A stretch of DNA of 64,000 nucleotides from Prinia subflava. Its lineage: Eukaryota; Chordata; Aves; Passeriformes; Cisticolidae. The notes beneath the pieces were generated by a model. The model had not been told where the DNA came from. It was given only the letters and a program-made list of their open reading frames with translations, and searched no databases. The translations under genes and the position numbers were made by a program. The stretch lies in the NCBI RefSeq assembly GCF_021018805.1, contig NW_026960607.1, positions 2,482,501 to 2,546,500 on the forward strand. The letters run 5' to 3'. Every line of letters begins with the position of its first letter. The stretch's first letter is position 1. Below are positions 1-12,800 of this stretch, in pieces.

Positions 1-3000
1 AAGCTATCATATTTTACTTTTTTGGTGTCCCAAGAATAACAGTATAATAAAATAGTAGCCATGTTATTTAGAGGAAAGAACAGATTTTACTCTCTTCTTC
101 TGAGCACTTACTAGACACATACTCTGGTAAACAGGGCAATTTAACAACTTCAGTGTTATGTATACTGCACACACAAATAAATGTCTTTCCAATACAGCCT
201 ATGCAAATTTGGCATTCAGCAGTAAAGGTCACGCAACCGTCTCGATGTAGGGAGCACTTGCAAGACAAGGGCTATAATCTAATAAAAGAGACAAGAGCGA
301 TGAAAAATGCAAAAAGATAGAAGACTGAGTTCAGACAGTCTGTATTTTCCTAATTCAAATATTTTCCTTTTGGTATCTACATACCTAAATTGTTTAAATG
401 ATGATTCAGGCTGAATTTACCTTTGATTATAAAGGTTCTGCTTTTTTCTATCCATACATCCTTTTCGTGATTTCTGTGGCTACTGACCCAAAGCCTGCTT
501 TTTCATCATCTCCTTTGCTCTCTCCACTCCTCCTAAGACTTGTGTTCTTTTAAAAAGTGAAAGTGGTTTTGTGACATAGGTTTATGCAGGAACTTTTTCT
601 CTGTAAAGATAATTTGTGAAGTGTTTGCATGTTCTGAAATTATTTAATGCTGAAGTTTCATTCTGCAAAGCTAATAAAGGCCTAAAGAGCATTTAGGGAT
701 TTTTGAAAATTAGACTTATTGTGTATATTTAAAGTATTTTTTTGCCTCAGAGGTATAACTCAAGTTGGTTTTTATTTCAAGTAAATATAACTTCCCTCCT
801 TCCCCAAATTTTTTTCAATAAAATTTCAGAGAAAGTATTATTTGAATCAGAGGAAAACAAAATTTCCATAATGGTTTCCTTGTGTGAATATTTTCTTATT
901 TTTATAGACAAAAGAATATACATAATTCTGTCTTTGGGTTCTCCAGTGTTTCTATTTATAAACATTGTTCATTCGCTTATAAGCTGTAGAGATGAAGAAG
1001 AATAAGGTAATAGAAGCAACTGTATAAGCTATGTATAAAAAGGCACCTATTCAGGTATCTCATAGCAAATTAATTAATGAGATTTTTTCCACACAATCCA
1101 AAGTCAGAATTAACACTGCACCTAAATGGAAGTTTTAAAGAAATTACAAGATTTTCAAAGTCAGTAATGATTAAAACAAATGGTACCTATAAGCAAAATG
1201 CTCTCCAACTTCGTATGTATATGACACTAACAGTGTATGATCAGACAAGCTTGGTTTTCCAAATGCTCTATAGTTGCATCATAACATAAACTGAGAAAAA
1301 TACATATTTGCTACAATTACACAAAAATCTTCCTCCTCTGTACTTAGGCCTGAATGTCAGTCAAATAACATGACGGATATTTCAGAGCAAGGGAAGAATG
1401 TAGGAATCTATTATTTAAATGACAACAGGAATTCCTCAATGATCAAAATGCCCATGAACTGTTTTATTAACCATTAACAATTACTTGCCAAATAAGAAGC
1501 TATATCTGATTTCAATGGAAATTCATTTACATTGAAGGGGTATATATGCAGGCATCTCAAGCCCAAACAAATCAAATGGCTGAAGTATTTGTTCCCAGAA
1601 TCATCTACTTCTTTTCCTTGTTTATGGAATCCATTGTAATCTCAGGATAAGTATATAATAATTAGCCCTGAAATAGATTCCATTTAATTGCTTAATGATT
1701 AAATAAAAGCACTTTAAAAAGATGCATGGACTAGGATAATGGTAGGGTAGAGGTGAGGGAACCAAACATTTCCAAAACTCAACTACTCTACTTGTTTAAT
1801 TCATGCACTGTCTATATGATTCATAGAATTTAGATATTCTGCTTGAGGTTATTGCTCATTGGAGTTATTCTTTTAATTGCTAGCTAGTCTGAGAATCTTA
1901 TGTCTTCTCTGATGCTTCTATTTATCTGCAGTTTTAGTTCACCTTCATTCTCGAGTTGAGAGACAATACAAACCTAGACTCTGGAAATTGGTAATGATTC
2001 TCCATTATATTCTGTCAGAAAATAAAAAACTCAACTACATCTTTCTGGATAGGGCACATATTCTCAGTTAGAATTGAAGGTTTTCACAAATAAGTGAATA
2101 CTTTAAAATATGTTAAAGAAAACTACATTCCTCCTTTCATAAGAAATTATAAATCCAGTAGAGAGATAGAAAAAGGTGTCAGCTTTGGTTGTAAAAAATG
2201 AGCTACACCTACAAATTGTTTCTAATCAAACAATATAATTTTCAGAGTGAATGCTCCCTAGTTCTGCCCCTATTCCATTCCTTTTTTTTCCCCTCCTTAA
2301 TTTTATTTTCTGCCATTATCTGCTACTATTTACTAATGAAAGTCTATGAAAGATACCAGAAAAAAATATTGCTTGAACAGAGTGTAGAAAATCCATGGTC
2401 ACATAACTAAAGAAACTGGAACCACAGGCATTTCACAGTCTTTCTTTCTAGGGTGACAAGGCAAATGGTTGGGACAACTGACCAGACTCCAGGAAACATC
2501 AATGCAACTCTTGTGTTCTGTGGAAGCTGAACAACTGCTATCAGTTCTTAAAACAAGGCTTCCAACACTACCAGTACATCCTTCTCTATGCAAACTGATG
2601 CCAGCAGAAAATGCTGCTGCCACCTGATCACCAAATCCATTCTAGCTAAGAAACAAGAATTCAAAGTAAGAATCTCATAAAAGAGTTCATTGAGTTTAAA
2701 CTAAGACAAAGTCGTTTTTCTTAAAGTAACAAAATCATCTCTAAATCCTTTACAATATACGCTTTCCCCTCCGTTCATTTGCAATTCTAAGAATCTTTGA
2801 AGAACAGTCTGTGAAGGAGAACTATTTATATTCGTTCTTAGCATAGTTTCTGGGTTTTTTTTTAATGTGTGTTTGTTTGTTTGTTTGTTTGTTTGTTTTT
2901 AATATGAGCAATGCCAAAATCATTATCTTACAATCTAGTAACTGTCAGGAGTTAAATAATAAAATGTATCAATACAGCAAGAGGTTTGTGGGGACCAAAC

Positions 3001-3911
3001 CCTTCCATCCTTCACATATCTCATATTCTGAAGGTGGGATTTTTTGTTTGCTGGTTTATTTTTAAAACCACAATTCTTTTCAAAAGTATAGGAATAATTT
3101 TATCCCATTCCAGTTGGTCCTTTAAAGAATACATTTCTGCAGCCTCTATTAGTGAAAGAAACAGTAAATGAAACAATCCAGCAACTGCTGCATTTCCATT
3201 TAAAAAAAAGTATCTTTAACATTGAAACAACAAAGCATTTTGTGAAAAATAGAATTAAATAAAGTGTAGCTGAAGCAGGAAGGGAACTCCTCTATTTTTT
3301 TGCTCGTGTCCTAAAGGCTCAGTTCTTGAATTGTGATAAAGGCTTTGATTGACAGCAAGGCATCTGTCATCCCCATAAGTCACATAACACCTATTAAAAA
3401 ATAGGCTGCATTATTTACCACAAAACCACGTAAAATTATAACCATACTGCCCCTCTCACCATAAAATAATAAATCATTCTATTCTCAGCAAACAGCACGT
3501 TGAGAACCAGCAACCAAAAAGCTTTTAAATGGGAAGAACAACCTCCTTTTAAAGAAACACAGTGATTAGCTTAAGCCAAGTGAAAATCGCTGCATTTTTT
3601 CAGGATGTGTTTACTAAGTAGTAGAAGCATTTAACAGATTTGATGGTTAGCCAGCATTTATAAATTGACATAAAGAAAGCAGATAAATTGAAGAAAACAT
3701 CCCCTTTATTGGGTTCTGATGTTAAATTTAATCAGTACTCGAGGAATTCTTATAGCCAGAATACCAAGACTTAGATTTCAAAAACCCCAATGATTCTTGG
3801 GTTTATTTTTAACAGAAAACATAAGTTGTTTGTATAAATGCCTTTTGTTAGATGAGAGTAGAATCTAAGTAAGCCAAAAATGCATGTCCAACTGCTATGG
3901 TAAAAGCAGTA
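1..3911. other. AT-rich intronic sequence, no gene seen
   Basis: This is presumed palladin intron, downstream of the coding exon in gene sense. The open frames are short and overlap on both strands, with no recognisable domains. The one distinct structure is a (GTTT)n run at 2871-2898. A small Cys-rich minus-strand frame at 68-268 has no flanking splice signals that convinced me. Confidence 0.7.
2871..2898. repeat. (GTTT)n microsatellite
   Basis: About seven GTTT units in a row, preceded by a TGTGT step. Simple repeat. Confidence 0.9.
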
Positions 3912-4248
3912 TGTTGTTATGGTTTTTGGACGGCACAGAAATAACAACATGACTCTCCATGATGGTAAAGATGAAAGCAAACTTTATTCTTCTAAATTCT
4001 ACTTTTATAGAGTAGTTCGGTACAAAGAACGTGATTGGTTATTCAGCATCTACACCCTTTTGTAAACATTTCTTTTGCCAGTACACATGTTGGAAAAACA
4101 CCACCTGCGGATGATTTCTCACTTCCCAAGGTTTGTTTGAATTCCTCCTTAAGAATTCTCAGGCTAACATGAGAAAGTTGCTCGTCTGCCTTTCACACAG
4201 ACACTGGCATAGCCTGAAGCCTAAGTTCAGACCAATGTCAGGCCCACA
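3912..4248 (-). mobile_element. Solo LTR (337 bp), minus orientation
   Basis: The element begins TGTTGTTATGG and ends GGCCCACA on the plus strand. It is flanked by a perfect 6-bp duplication, GCAGTA, at 3906-3911 and 4249-4254. Read on the minus strand it has the order expected of an LTR: a CCAAT box, a TATA box (CTATAAAAG near 4001-4014) and an AATAAA signal (3983-3988). No internal retroviral sequence adjoins it, so it is a solo LTR left by LTR-LTR recombination. A 6-bp duplication is typical of alpha- and betaretrovirus-like (ERV-K type) integrases. Confidence 0.88.
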
Positions 4249-4254
4249 GCAGTA

Positions 4255-7200
4255 TACATTTCTACTTATGTAAAAAGAGAACTATCACTACTGGTCTTTT
4301 GAGAGCAAGTTAAAAAGTAGCCACAATTTTTCCTTCTCACACTTTTGTGACATTATATTTTGAGACATATTATATTAAAAAGTTATATTTCCCTTTAAGG
4401 TTAGAATATTTTGTATATCAAAGAAACAAAAAAAAACAGAAATTACATTTGGATATAAAGAATAAGGACTAGAACTAACTTAGGAATTAACATTTGGCAT
4501 AAAGGAAGCATTGCTATCAGCAGAAAATGAAATTAAAGGAAAATTTAAATAACATCTCAACAGTATACCTCATTCATTAAAAAAAAATTAAAATAAAATC
4601 TAATTCTTTGCATATTCACTTTGGAGTTGATGCATAATTTTTTTTAAACAAACTATGTAATGTCTCAAAGGATGATTTCCAGAAAAGATATTTTGGCACA
4701 AACACTGAGGATTAGGTTGGGTGGGGGAAAAAACCTCCCAAGAGATCACCTAGCAGAGACTGCTGACACGATCATAAGAGGGTCCCAGTTCATGCATTGC
4801 CTGGAACAGACCTCACTTGACCATCAATCAATACTTTTTATATAGATTCAAGCTTGCTTTGGCTGTTTGGATAGCTGTGGAGTGAAGGCTGAGTTTTACC
4901 AGGCTGCTTGCTTCACCTACTTCTGGTACAAATCCCCTTTCATGATTTGAAAAAATGTTAAAAATGCTATTCAGATGGATTAACCATGCAGCAGTAATTC
5001 TTCAAAAGTAACCTGAGGTAAACCACATATTTCTATTCCTAAGTTCAGAAGAAAATGAGTTCAGGAAATGAACCCATAAGTAAATTGAAAAATAAAATTA
5101 AACCCTCCCAGAAAAATCATACTAAACACATGATGCTGTTTCTCTTCTAATGCATTGTTTAAACATTGAAGGAGAGGATTTTGGTAAATTAATGCTGATA
5201 CCTGGATTTGATAGTGTTTCTAGCCAATAGTAGCCAAAGCTGTACTCAAGATTTTTTTTTTTTGCCGTCTTCAATGGGATTTTAAAATTAAGGGGTTTTT
5301 TTCTGTAGTCCCTCAGTATGGCATGAGCACCAGTAACCAGCAATAAAAGCAAAGAGACTGCATGTGTCTTTCATGGTAGAACCTGGTCACATTTCACATC
5401 ATTCTGCTATGTAAGTTCTGAGCTAATTGCATGGCAAATAGGATTTATGGTGAAAAATGGATACTCCATGCATACAGTATCACAAATTTCTTAACCAGCA
5501 GATATCCTGCTGCTCTTCAGTGCAGTATCTGTGATCTTTGCATACCTTCAACAACAGCCTCACAAATTGGAGGGCAAACTGCCCAAGCAGTTCTGGAAAC
5601 ACATTCTTAAGAGTTTCCCTCTTGCAGCATGGCCAGCTGCTCTATAGCAGCTGATGAACAAATGCAGAAAGCATCCACAAAGCATTCGAACATTCCCGAA
5701 TACTCGTTGCTCTCTCACAGCTTTATTGCGCGCAAAAGGGTTAAGCTAGGCTGAAAAGACTAATAAGTAATGCAGATGGCAAGACTGTTCTCCTTCCCCT
5801 CTCACTGAAAAACTGGCTTTTGTTTCTGCCTTCAGTGAAGGAACTCATGCAGCAATACCTGTTGGCAAATCGAGGCTTGTTGTATTGTTAAGATACAGAC
5901 AATGCTGCCAAGTCCTTGATGCTTTCACAGGTCTTTGCTACACAGATTGCTGTGCCAGGGACTCATCAGATGATCAAGCCCACACAGTACCAGAAGTAAC
6001 ATCCAATTGCCACATGCCAGTCAGAGCTCTCAGGACACAGATAGATCATCTCTTCTGTATATTCACAGGCTCCCCTCTTTATACCACTGAAAATGCCAAA
6101 TTCCAATTAAAATGAAAAACATTTTATTTTATGCATATAGTGAACTAATGAAAAACTTCTAATTCCTTTTCCTTCTCTTTCCCCCTTACTATGCTGAACA
6201 TAGATATCATTAATGTTGATTTCTCACTACCTGTTGCAGTGATCCATGCACGTGAGGGATTTAAACAAATTTACACTTACTTGTTTATGTATTTACACAA
6301 TTACAAACACTGGGGCTCTTGACTGTGGTTCCATCAGCAGCTTTTCTGTTCCAAGGGCAGATGTCTGTAGGAGAATTTGCATAGTATGTGCCTTTCAACA
6401 GAAGTGTCTTTGGAAGGAAACCTGGGCATTTCTAGATCTGTAGCGTGCTGAACTGCATTCACCCTTCTAGTCTGGGGAGGAAGGGATGAGCCTAGCTGGT
6501 TCTAGATAGTTCAGAGACAACCACTTTGTATTCCCTCTTATTTTACTGCTTTTTGGAAGAGTAACAAGCTGCTGAATGACCAGGAGAGTCAAGTGAATTT
6601 TGCTCCAAATACAAGTTACTGGGATACAAAGTAATATTCTAATATAAGGGGCAAGCAGGTCAATACACACAAGCATGAACAATATTTTCATTAAAATTGC
6701 TAGTACATATATAAAAGCACATATATTAAAATGTATGCATTTCAAAATGCAACATTGAATAAAAATATGAGAGTAGTGACTTGTACAATTGAAGTACTAG
6801 ACAAGACTATAAAGATTTTGAACTACTTAGATCTCATGATATGATTCATGTAAAGCACCTCAAACTGTACAGTCTCAATTTTGCCAGCATTATATTATCT
6901 CTGTACTAAAATATTGAAGACATTAACTCTAAATATGCATTCAAAACCAAGAAACTTTTCTGCCTTCCTTTCCATGCTCATCAAATCTGAAAAGAGAGAA
7001 AAAAACCAAAACCAGATGCCAGCCAATAGGTAAGATAAATAGTCCATATCCATTATTAAACTCATATCATGAAGTCAGAGGTTCAAGAACTTGCTTCTCT
7101 ATAGCAAATTCTTGGTAGCAGTTCATAGTTAACACTGCACTGCTTTTTAAAAGGAGAGCATGACGTTTCCATTAGACATACATATACATTTTAAAATTGC

Positions 7201-9360
7201 ACATAAGATTTAAATATTTCTAAGAAATAAAAGTTATTTGCTTTCTGTTCAAATTGCTTATCGGAAAAAAGCTTAAAGACTTTTTCTGCTGAGGATTTCA
7301 GCTTTTTTTCCTTTTGCAATCCTGCCTTTTGCTACCTGAAAAAAAATAACTACTTAGAATACAGAAATGTACGTTCTGAACTGTTCTCTGGAGAAAAAGA
7401 CAAGTTTAATTAGGATTTAGTTGACTTTTATAACAGCTATTTGTATTCTAGAATTTGATTACATACATATTAGCCTTAGTGATTGACACTGACTGTGGGC
7501 ACACACAAAACTATCTCAATCAGAAGAGATTACTTTTCTTTAGATTTTGCACCCCTTGTGTAATATGGATTCTCATGTTCTGGATATCCCAGCTCAATGT
7601 CACCACAAAGCATATCTAGCACCACTGGCACCATTCCCTAGTCAAAGAAATGCAAAGATAAGCTACCCAAAGGTCAGATCTTTTTAAGCACCTAAGTACA
7701 GGCAACGTTAACTCAAAGTTAAGCAGGGAAATACTGAAATCTTCTTTTAGGTGGCTCATTCTGAAGAGCTGCATTAGATCCCTGAAAGCATCAGCACACA
7801 ACTGAAAGCAGGCAGTTTGAAGTTCCATTTGTTAACATAAGGTCACTAAAATGTCTTCTCAATAAATAGCAAATCTCAAAGGAGGAAGCAAACCACAGAA
7901 TATCGCATTTTGCTTTGATGTTTCTTATTTTGTACTGAAAATCAGGAGGGGAAAAAACAACTTTAGGCATCCAAAAGTTATGAGAATTTTGGAAGTACTG
8001 TGTGTTGGCATAGGATGGGGGAAATCTCCGGACAATACAATAGAGTGCAGTAGAGAGGCGTCTGAGGGAGCGTCTGTCCTGCTGCTGACAAGGACAGTGT
8101 GGGATGAAGATGTTGTGCTTTGAGTACTTTAATCTGGCAAAATGGTATCAACAAGTCTCTGAAAGTCAAGTCAAGTGGAATTTAAAAAGAGGATTAGGTA
8201 TAAACAACAGTATGTCTAGAGATATATTACAGAGAACACAATCCCCAGGCTGTAAAGAGCATAAGCAATCTGCAAAGGGCTGACAATCTTTCTGCCAAAG
8301 ACATCATTTTATAAGTATCCAAGATGAGATGTCCTACAATTGATTAAAAGAATATAATCTGACATTTCCATTTTTTTTCTAGTTAAAATTTTGCCCACCA
8401 CATTTAGTAATGAATACAAATTAACACACAGGCGGATAAAACTAAGAATTGAACTACACTCAGTACACCTGCTTGCAGCTTTCCTTTCTAAGAATGTGTA
8501 TTTTATAGAACATTACCCTAATGGCAATGATAATCCTAGAGAATGGACTATCAGTTTTCAGTCATCATCAGAGAGAAGACAGGCTGATACCACACCAGCT
8601 AGAAGGACAGTCACATGAAATGTGACATTACATAATATTTTCCCCCAATACAAGGTGATGGAACCTATATGTATTAATTAGTATATTGTGCAAGTTTCAG
8701 TTTAACATGTGGACTAAACAACAAGAGTTTCCTTGAGCATCCTTGAAGTGCTTCTTAAAATGGGTGCTCTAATGTTTAAGAAAGAGTAGCAGTCTGAGGC
8801 TTGCTAGTATCAATATATAGTCAATCAAAGATGACCACTGAGAAAGACTTGGCTAACAAATTATTTAGCTCTAAATCAGAATGGTACATGCATCTGCTGT
8901 TCTTACACCAAAAATGCTAATTCTACAGTGAGTTGATTTGGCTTCTGATGTAAACACTCTTCATAAAATGAGACTCTTGAGATGTCATCTTCAATCATTT
9001 GGAACACTGACCATTCTAAAAATTGTATAGTATTTGCCCTCCCTGGCTGCAGTGGTGTGTAACATGGAGTTGATGGTACAGTCAGATGTTTTTTTCCTTT
9101 ACTGCAAGACCATTCCTGCAGGAGAAAGTGCATCAAATTAACACTTTTTTTCAGCTCTCTATTTTTCATGAGATGAAATTTCAGTATGATTTTCTCAGCT
9201 GTGCATACCTAAAATTAAATGCTTCCCTCATAATTTTTAGGTAGATGTGTAGAAAACTGGTATAACAAATGTCTTTAAAACCTTATGGAAGATAAAATAG
9301 CATTTGCAGTGTCTCCAGGTAATTTGATTTTACCTACACAGTTGAAAAGAACAGGGCATA
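4255..9360. other. AT-rich intronic sequence, no gene seen
   Basis: Presumed palladin intron. The open frames here are under 95 codons and show no domain, signal peptide or codon pattern that suggests a gene. I saw no structured repeat beyond short A and T runs. Confidence 0.65.
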
Positions 9361-9376
9361 TGTCTTTATTAATATT

Positions 9377-9416
9377 CAGCTCTTTATTAAAGTGATCAGC
9401 TCATTATTAAAGTCAT
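9377..9416. repeat. 20-bp tandem duplication (two copies)
   Basis: Two adjacent 20-bp units, each beginning CAGCTC and containing TTATTAAAGT, differ at about two positions. On the minus strand each unit carries an AATAAA or AATAAT, so the duplication multiplies poly(A)-like signals at the end of the LTR-like block. Confidence 0.8.
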
Positions 9417-9865
9417 CAGCAGGATTGCAGAGTCTGACTGGAGTTCTTCATGCTGCTGTGGTAATCCGAAGGAGCAGGTGCTGTTGCAGTTCTTCACTCA
9501 GCTGCCTGCAGTAGGTGCCGAGTCCTTGTCCCCACAGGAACAGTCAGAAGCTCTCTCTAGTCAACCATCAGAGGGCAGAGCGGTGGAGAGTCTGTCACTG
9601 GAGTACAGAGTCAGCTCTTCACCCTCAGGGAAAAACGAGAGTTTCCCATTGTCTGTCTCAGTCACTTCAGCTAGCCGGTTCCCATTCCATCCAAACTCCT
9701 TATAGGTCATGGTGAATCTTCAAATCAGGCCAGGGGGTGCGTCCACTTCTTTCTCAGCCAGGGCACTATCTAATTCTCCTCTGACGCATCTAGCTTCTCG
9801 TCTTGGGGTGCAGTTTCTCTAAAAAACCCTCCCAGGATTCACAGGGGCAGTTTTATTTGCATATA

Positions 9866-9883
9866 CAAATGCATATGCATTTG
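9866..9883. promoter_or_regulatory. 18-bp perfect palindrome next to an octamer-like motif
   Basis: CAAATGCATATGCATTTG reads the same on both strands. Just upstream, ATTTGCAT (about 9855-9862) matches the POU/octamer core. If the surrounding block is an LTR, these would lie in its U3 enhancer. The function is inferred; the palindrome is seen directly. Confidence 0.5.
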
Positions 9884-12800
9884 TTCTGGTCACAGCAGAG
9901 GTATTCCTGCTGAAAAAAGGTAGTTACAGAGAACAATGACAGGGCTATCTAGGCATGAGCTGCTTCTTTTCACATTTTAATGAGGTAGGAGAATGTCGCA
10001 GGGCGGCTTTCCTTCGGGGCAGCTTCCCTCCTCCGTCCTCAAACTTGCTGGGGTGTGGGGCTTACCTCTAGCCGGGAGGGGGTCAGCCGCTTTCGAGGGA
10101 CAGCAGCCTCACCCCAGCTATGGGGTTCTCTGCAAAAAGGAAAAACCCCCATTTTTCTAAAAGGAAGGGAGACGGCACAAATTGGGAGGAGGGTGGGTTG
10201 CATTCTGAGAGCTCAGAGCTCTTTTAATATGCTAATGGGTGCTCTGTGTTTTCCTCTGCGGGGATGGTGCGACTGTCTCGCTATGGGGCTAGGACAGGGA
10301 TAGCCCAGCCCCCTCCCAGGACCAGGAAATTTGTTCATAACACAGTCATTCCCTTGTAGCCTTCATCCACTCTTGATTGAACATATATTCTCACACCCAC
10401 GTATTTACAAGAAGCAAAATATGTATTTAGTGGTCTGGCCAGGATCACTCTTATGCAATGTGGAAAACAAGGGATGCTGGCTATCAAGCTCTTGTGTTTT
10501 CTTGAAGTTTCTTCTTGATCAGCAGCCATTTTTTTTTTTGTAATGGAAAGTCTTTTGCTACAAGATTTCTTCTTTTTTGTGCTAACACAAAAAGAAAAAG
10601 CACATACTACAACCTTGTTCCCACCCTTCTGTTGTCAAAATGCATTCTTCCACAGACAAAATGCTAAAGACCCACTGAGGCCTTTTTGGGTTATGATAGA
10701 AGTAACACAGCATTTCACATATGAACAGCTGGGAATTCTGTTCTTTACTATCATTTGAGGCCATTCTTTTAACACTTACACTGTTTCTTCTGGTGCTTAT
10801 ATACACATTTTTATTCATGCTTCATTCATAACAATCTTAAAATTTGATATAATTATCTCAAAAAGTTATTTCTGTACTGATAATGCCAAATCCCTATCAC
10901 CTCTTACCCCTTGAGAAGATCCGAGTCCTATATTGCGCAGACCTTTGCCTAGTAGGATTGCTAAAATATAAAAACGATTTGCTTTCAAAATCCTATGGGT
11001 ATGGTTACTGCTGACTGATAAGTTTCCCAACCAGTCTGTGCAGTGTTTTCAAAACATTTCTAGCCTTCATTGCCAGGGCAGGATCAGGAATATAACAGAT
11101 ACACCATCTGACAACTTACTGTACATAAAAGTACTTACCAGACCAAAATATAGACATATCTATACAAAGGAGCAGCCACTTCACTATTAATATATAATGC
11201 AAAAGTAAGTAACTCCTGCCCAGTACCTGCGTACCAAATCAGCACTATGTCTTTCTTCCTGTGCTCCTACAGAATGTGACAAGGCCTTTCCTCCTTGATA
11301 GCTTTCTGAATGGAGAGCTTCAAACAGTCCTTTAGGCCAAGACTTCCAATACTCTCGGGATAAAAGAGGGATGTATTTATGGAGTGCACATTGATACTTT
11401 GGAAAATCTAAATACAAAATAGATAATATTCAGTAGAGGTTACTGATGTTGATTACATCTCTTCTCAATTAATGTAGGCACTTCTATGAATAAGATCATG
11501 GGAGCTCACTAGCACCTGCCACTACTCTAATTTAGAGGGGATATCCAGGAATAATAAAAGCTATCTGCCAAATTTCTTACAAGCTCAAAAACTACTTCCC
11601 TTGAATTTTCAAATATGGCAGTGTGATATATGTTCAAATCATCAAAATTCCCACAGCTCCAAAAGACAAGTTGAATTCAAGTATGCTGAGCTTATTTACT
11701 GCAATTAGTTTGGCTGAATTAGCTTATAAAAATACAAACATTTAGTCTGAGGTGCTATTGCATACAATACAAATAGTTGCAGTCAGAAAGTAAAAACAAA
11801 ACAAAACCACAGAAAAAACCCAGAACCCCCCCAAAACAAACAAACAAACCAATTAAAAAGCCAAAGACCTAACAGCTTACTACAGAATTTTCATTTTGTA
11901 CATCTTTCCAAGGACTGAAATTGTTAGTAGTTTTTCCTGAGCCTAGGGCAGAACTTAATTTATAATAGATAACTACCTATTTAAAAGCTGAATCAACTCT
12001 TAATGATGCAGTCCTGCAAGCCCTATGGAGCTTAGAAAAAAGCAGGTAAGAATGTTTTGACTAAAAAAAAGAAAAACAAAAAGGAAAGAAAGAAGTCTTT
12101 AGGTAAAATATTTAGGTATGCAATCACACTTGCCTTTTTTTAGTTTCAGTCGCATTTGAGCTTTCTGCAGCTATGAAGCTAAAATGGTTCACAAGTCAAA
12201 GTTCTAAATTCCTAATACATCCAAATCCAGAGGTAAACAATTAATAGCTTAAAAGAAATATCATAGAAGTTTGTTATTAAGATCTTTAATAACAAACTTT
12301 CCATGATCAAATTCCTTTCTTCTTTTGTAACATTCAGGCTTAATAAAAACAGAAGTTTGTCTACCTTTTAATCTTATTTTATCACTCTGCTGGTATGCTA
12401 ATCTGTCATCAAGGTGTGGAAATCAGACTACAAATGTTAATTAAAATAACACAATTCAGTTTGGATCCAGAGGAAGCCATATTACTCAGGGCTTCAATTT
12501 CTCTAAGTGTTCTATGGGAAGGTCAAGACCAAACATGTATAAATGCAACATATACTGACATCATTTTTGTGTTGCCATAGTGAAAAGGGGGCAAATTACT
12601 GCTCTGACACACGTTTCATATGAAAGGAAACTCTTGTTATCCTGCTACCACACAGACTAAATCTATTTTGTTTCCTAACGTGAGATATTTCAAGCAAAAT
12701 TTGTCTTACAGGGACCATATTTATGCAATTGTGGTACAAGTAACTTGCAGCATGATGATCCTTATAGGGTTGACTTCCTCCAGGAAAGAAGACGAAAACA

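Larger units (their letters stand above)
9361..10339 (-). mobile_element. GC-rich block, probable LTR (minus orientation), boundaries uncertain
   Basis: The base composition changes sharply from the AT-rich surroundings. On the minus strand the block begins near TGTTATGAAC and ends near AATAAAGACA, so TG...CA ends are possible. It holds a TATA-like CTATAAGG near 9700, and close to its end a cluster of AATAAA and AATAAT signals within a 20-bp tandem repeat. These features suggest an LTR about 1 kb long. I could not find a matching target duplication at the flanks, so the exact ends, and the LTR reading itself, are uncertain. The short open frames inside (for example 9478-9705) look incidental. 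Confidence 0.42.

Noticed and set aside
68..268. Cys-rich 66-codon minus-strand frame
   Set aside because: The Cys residues show no regular zinc-finger or EGF spacing, and no convincing splice sites flank it.
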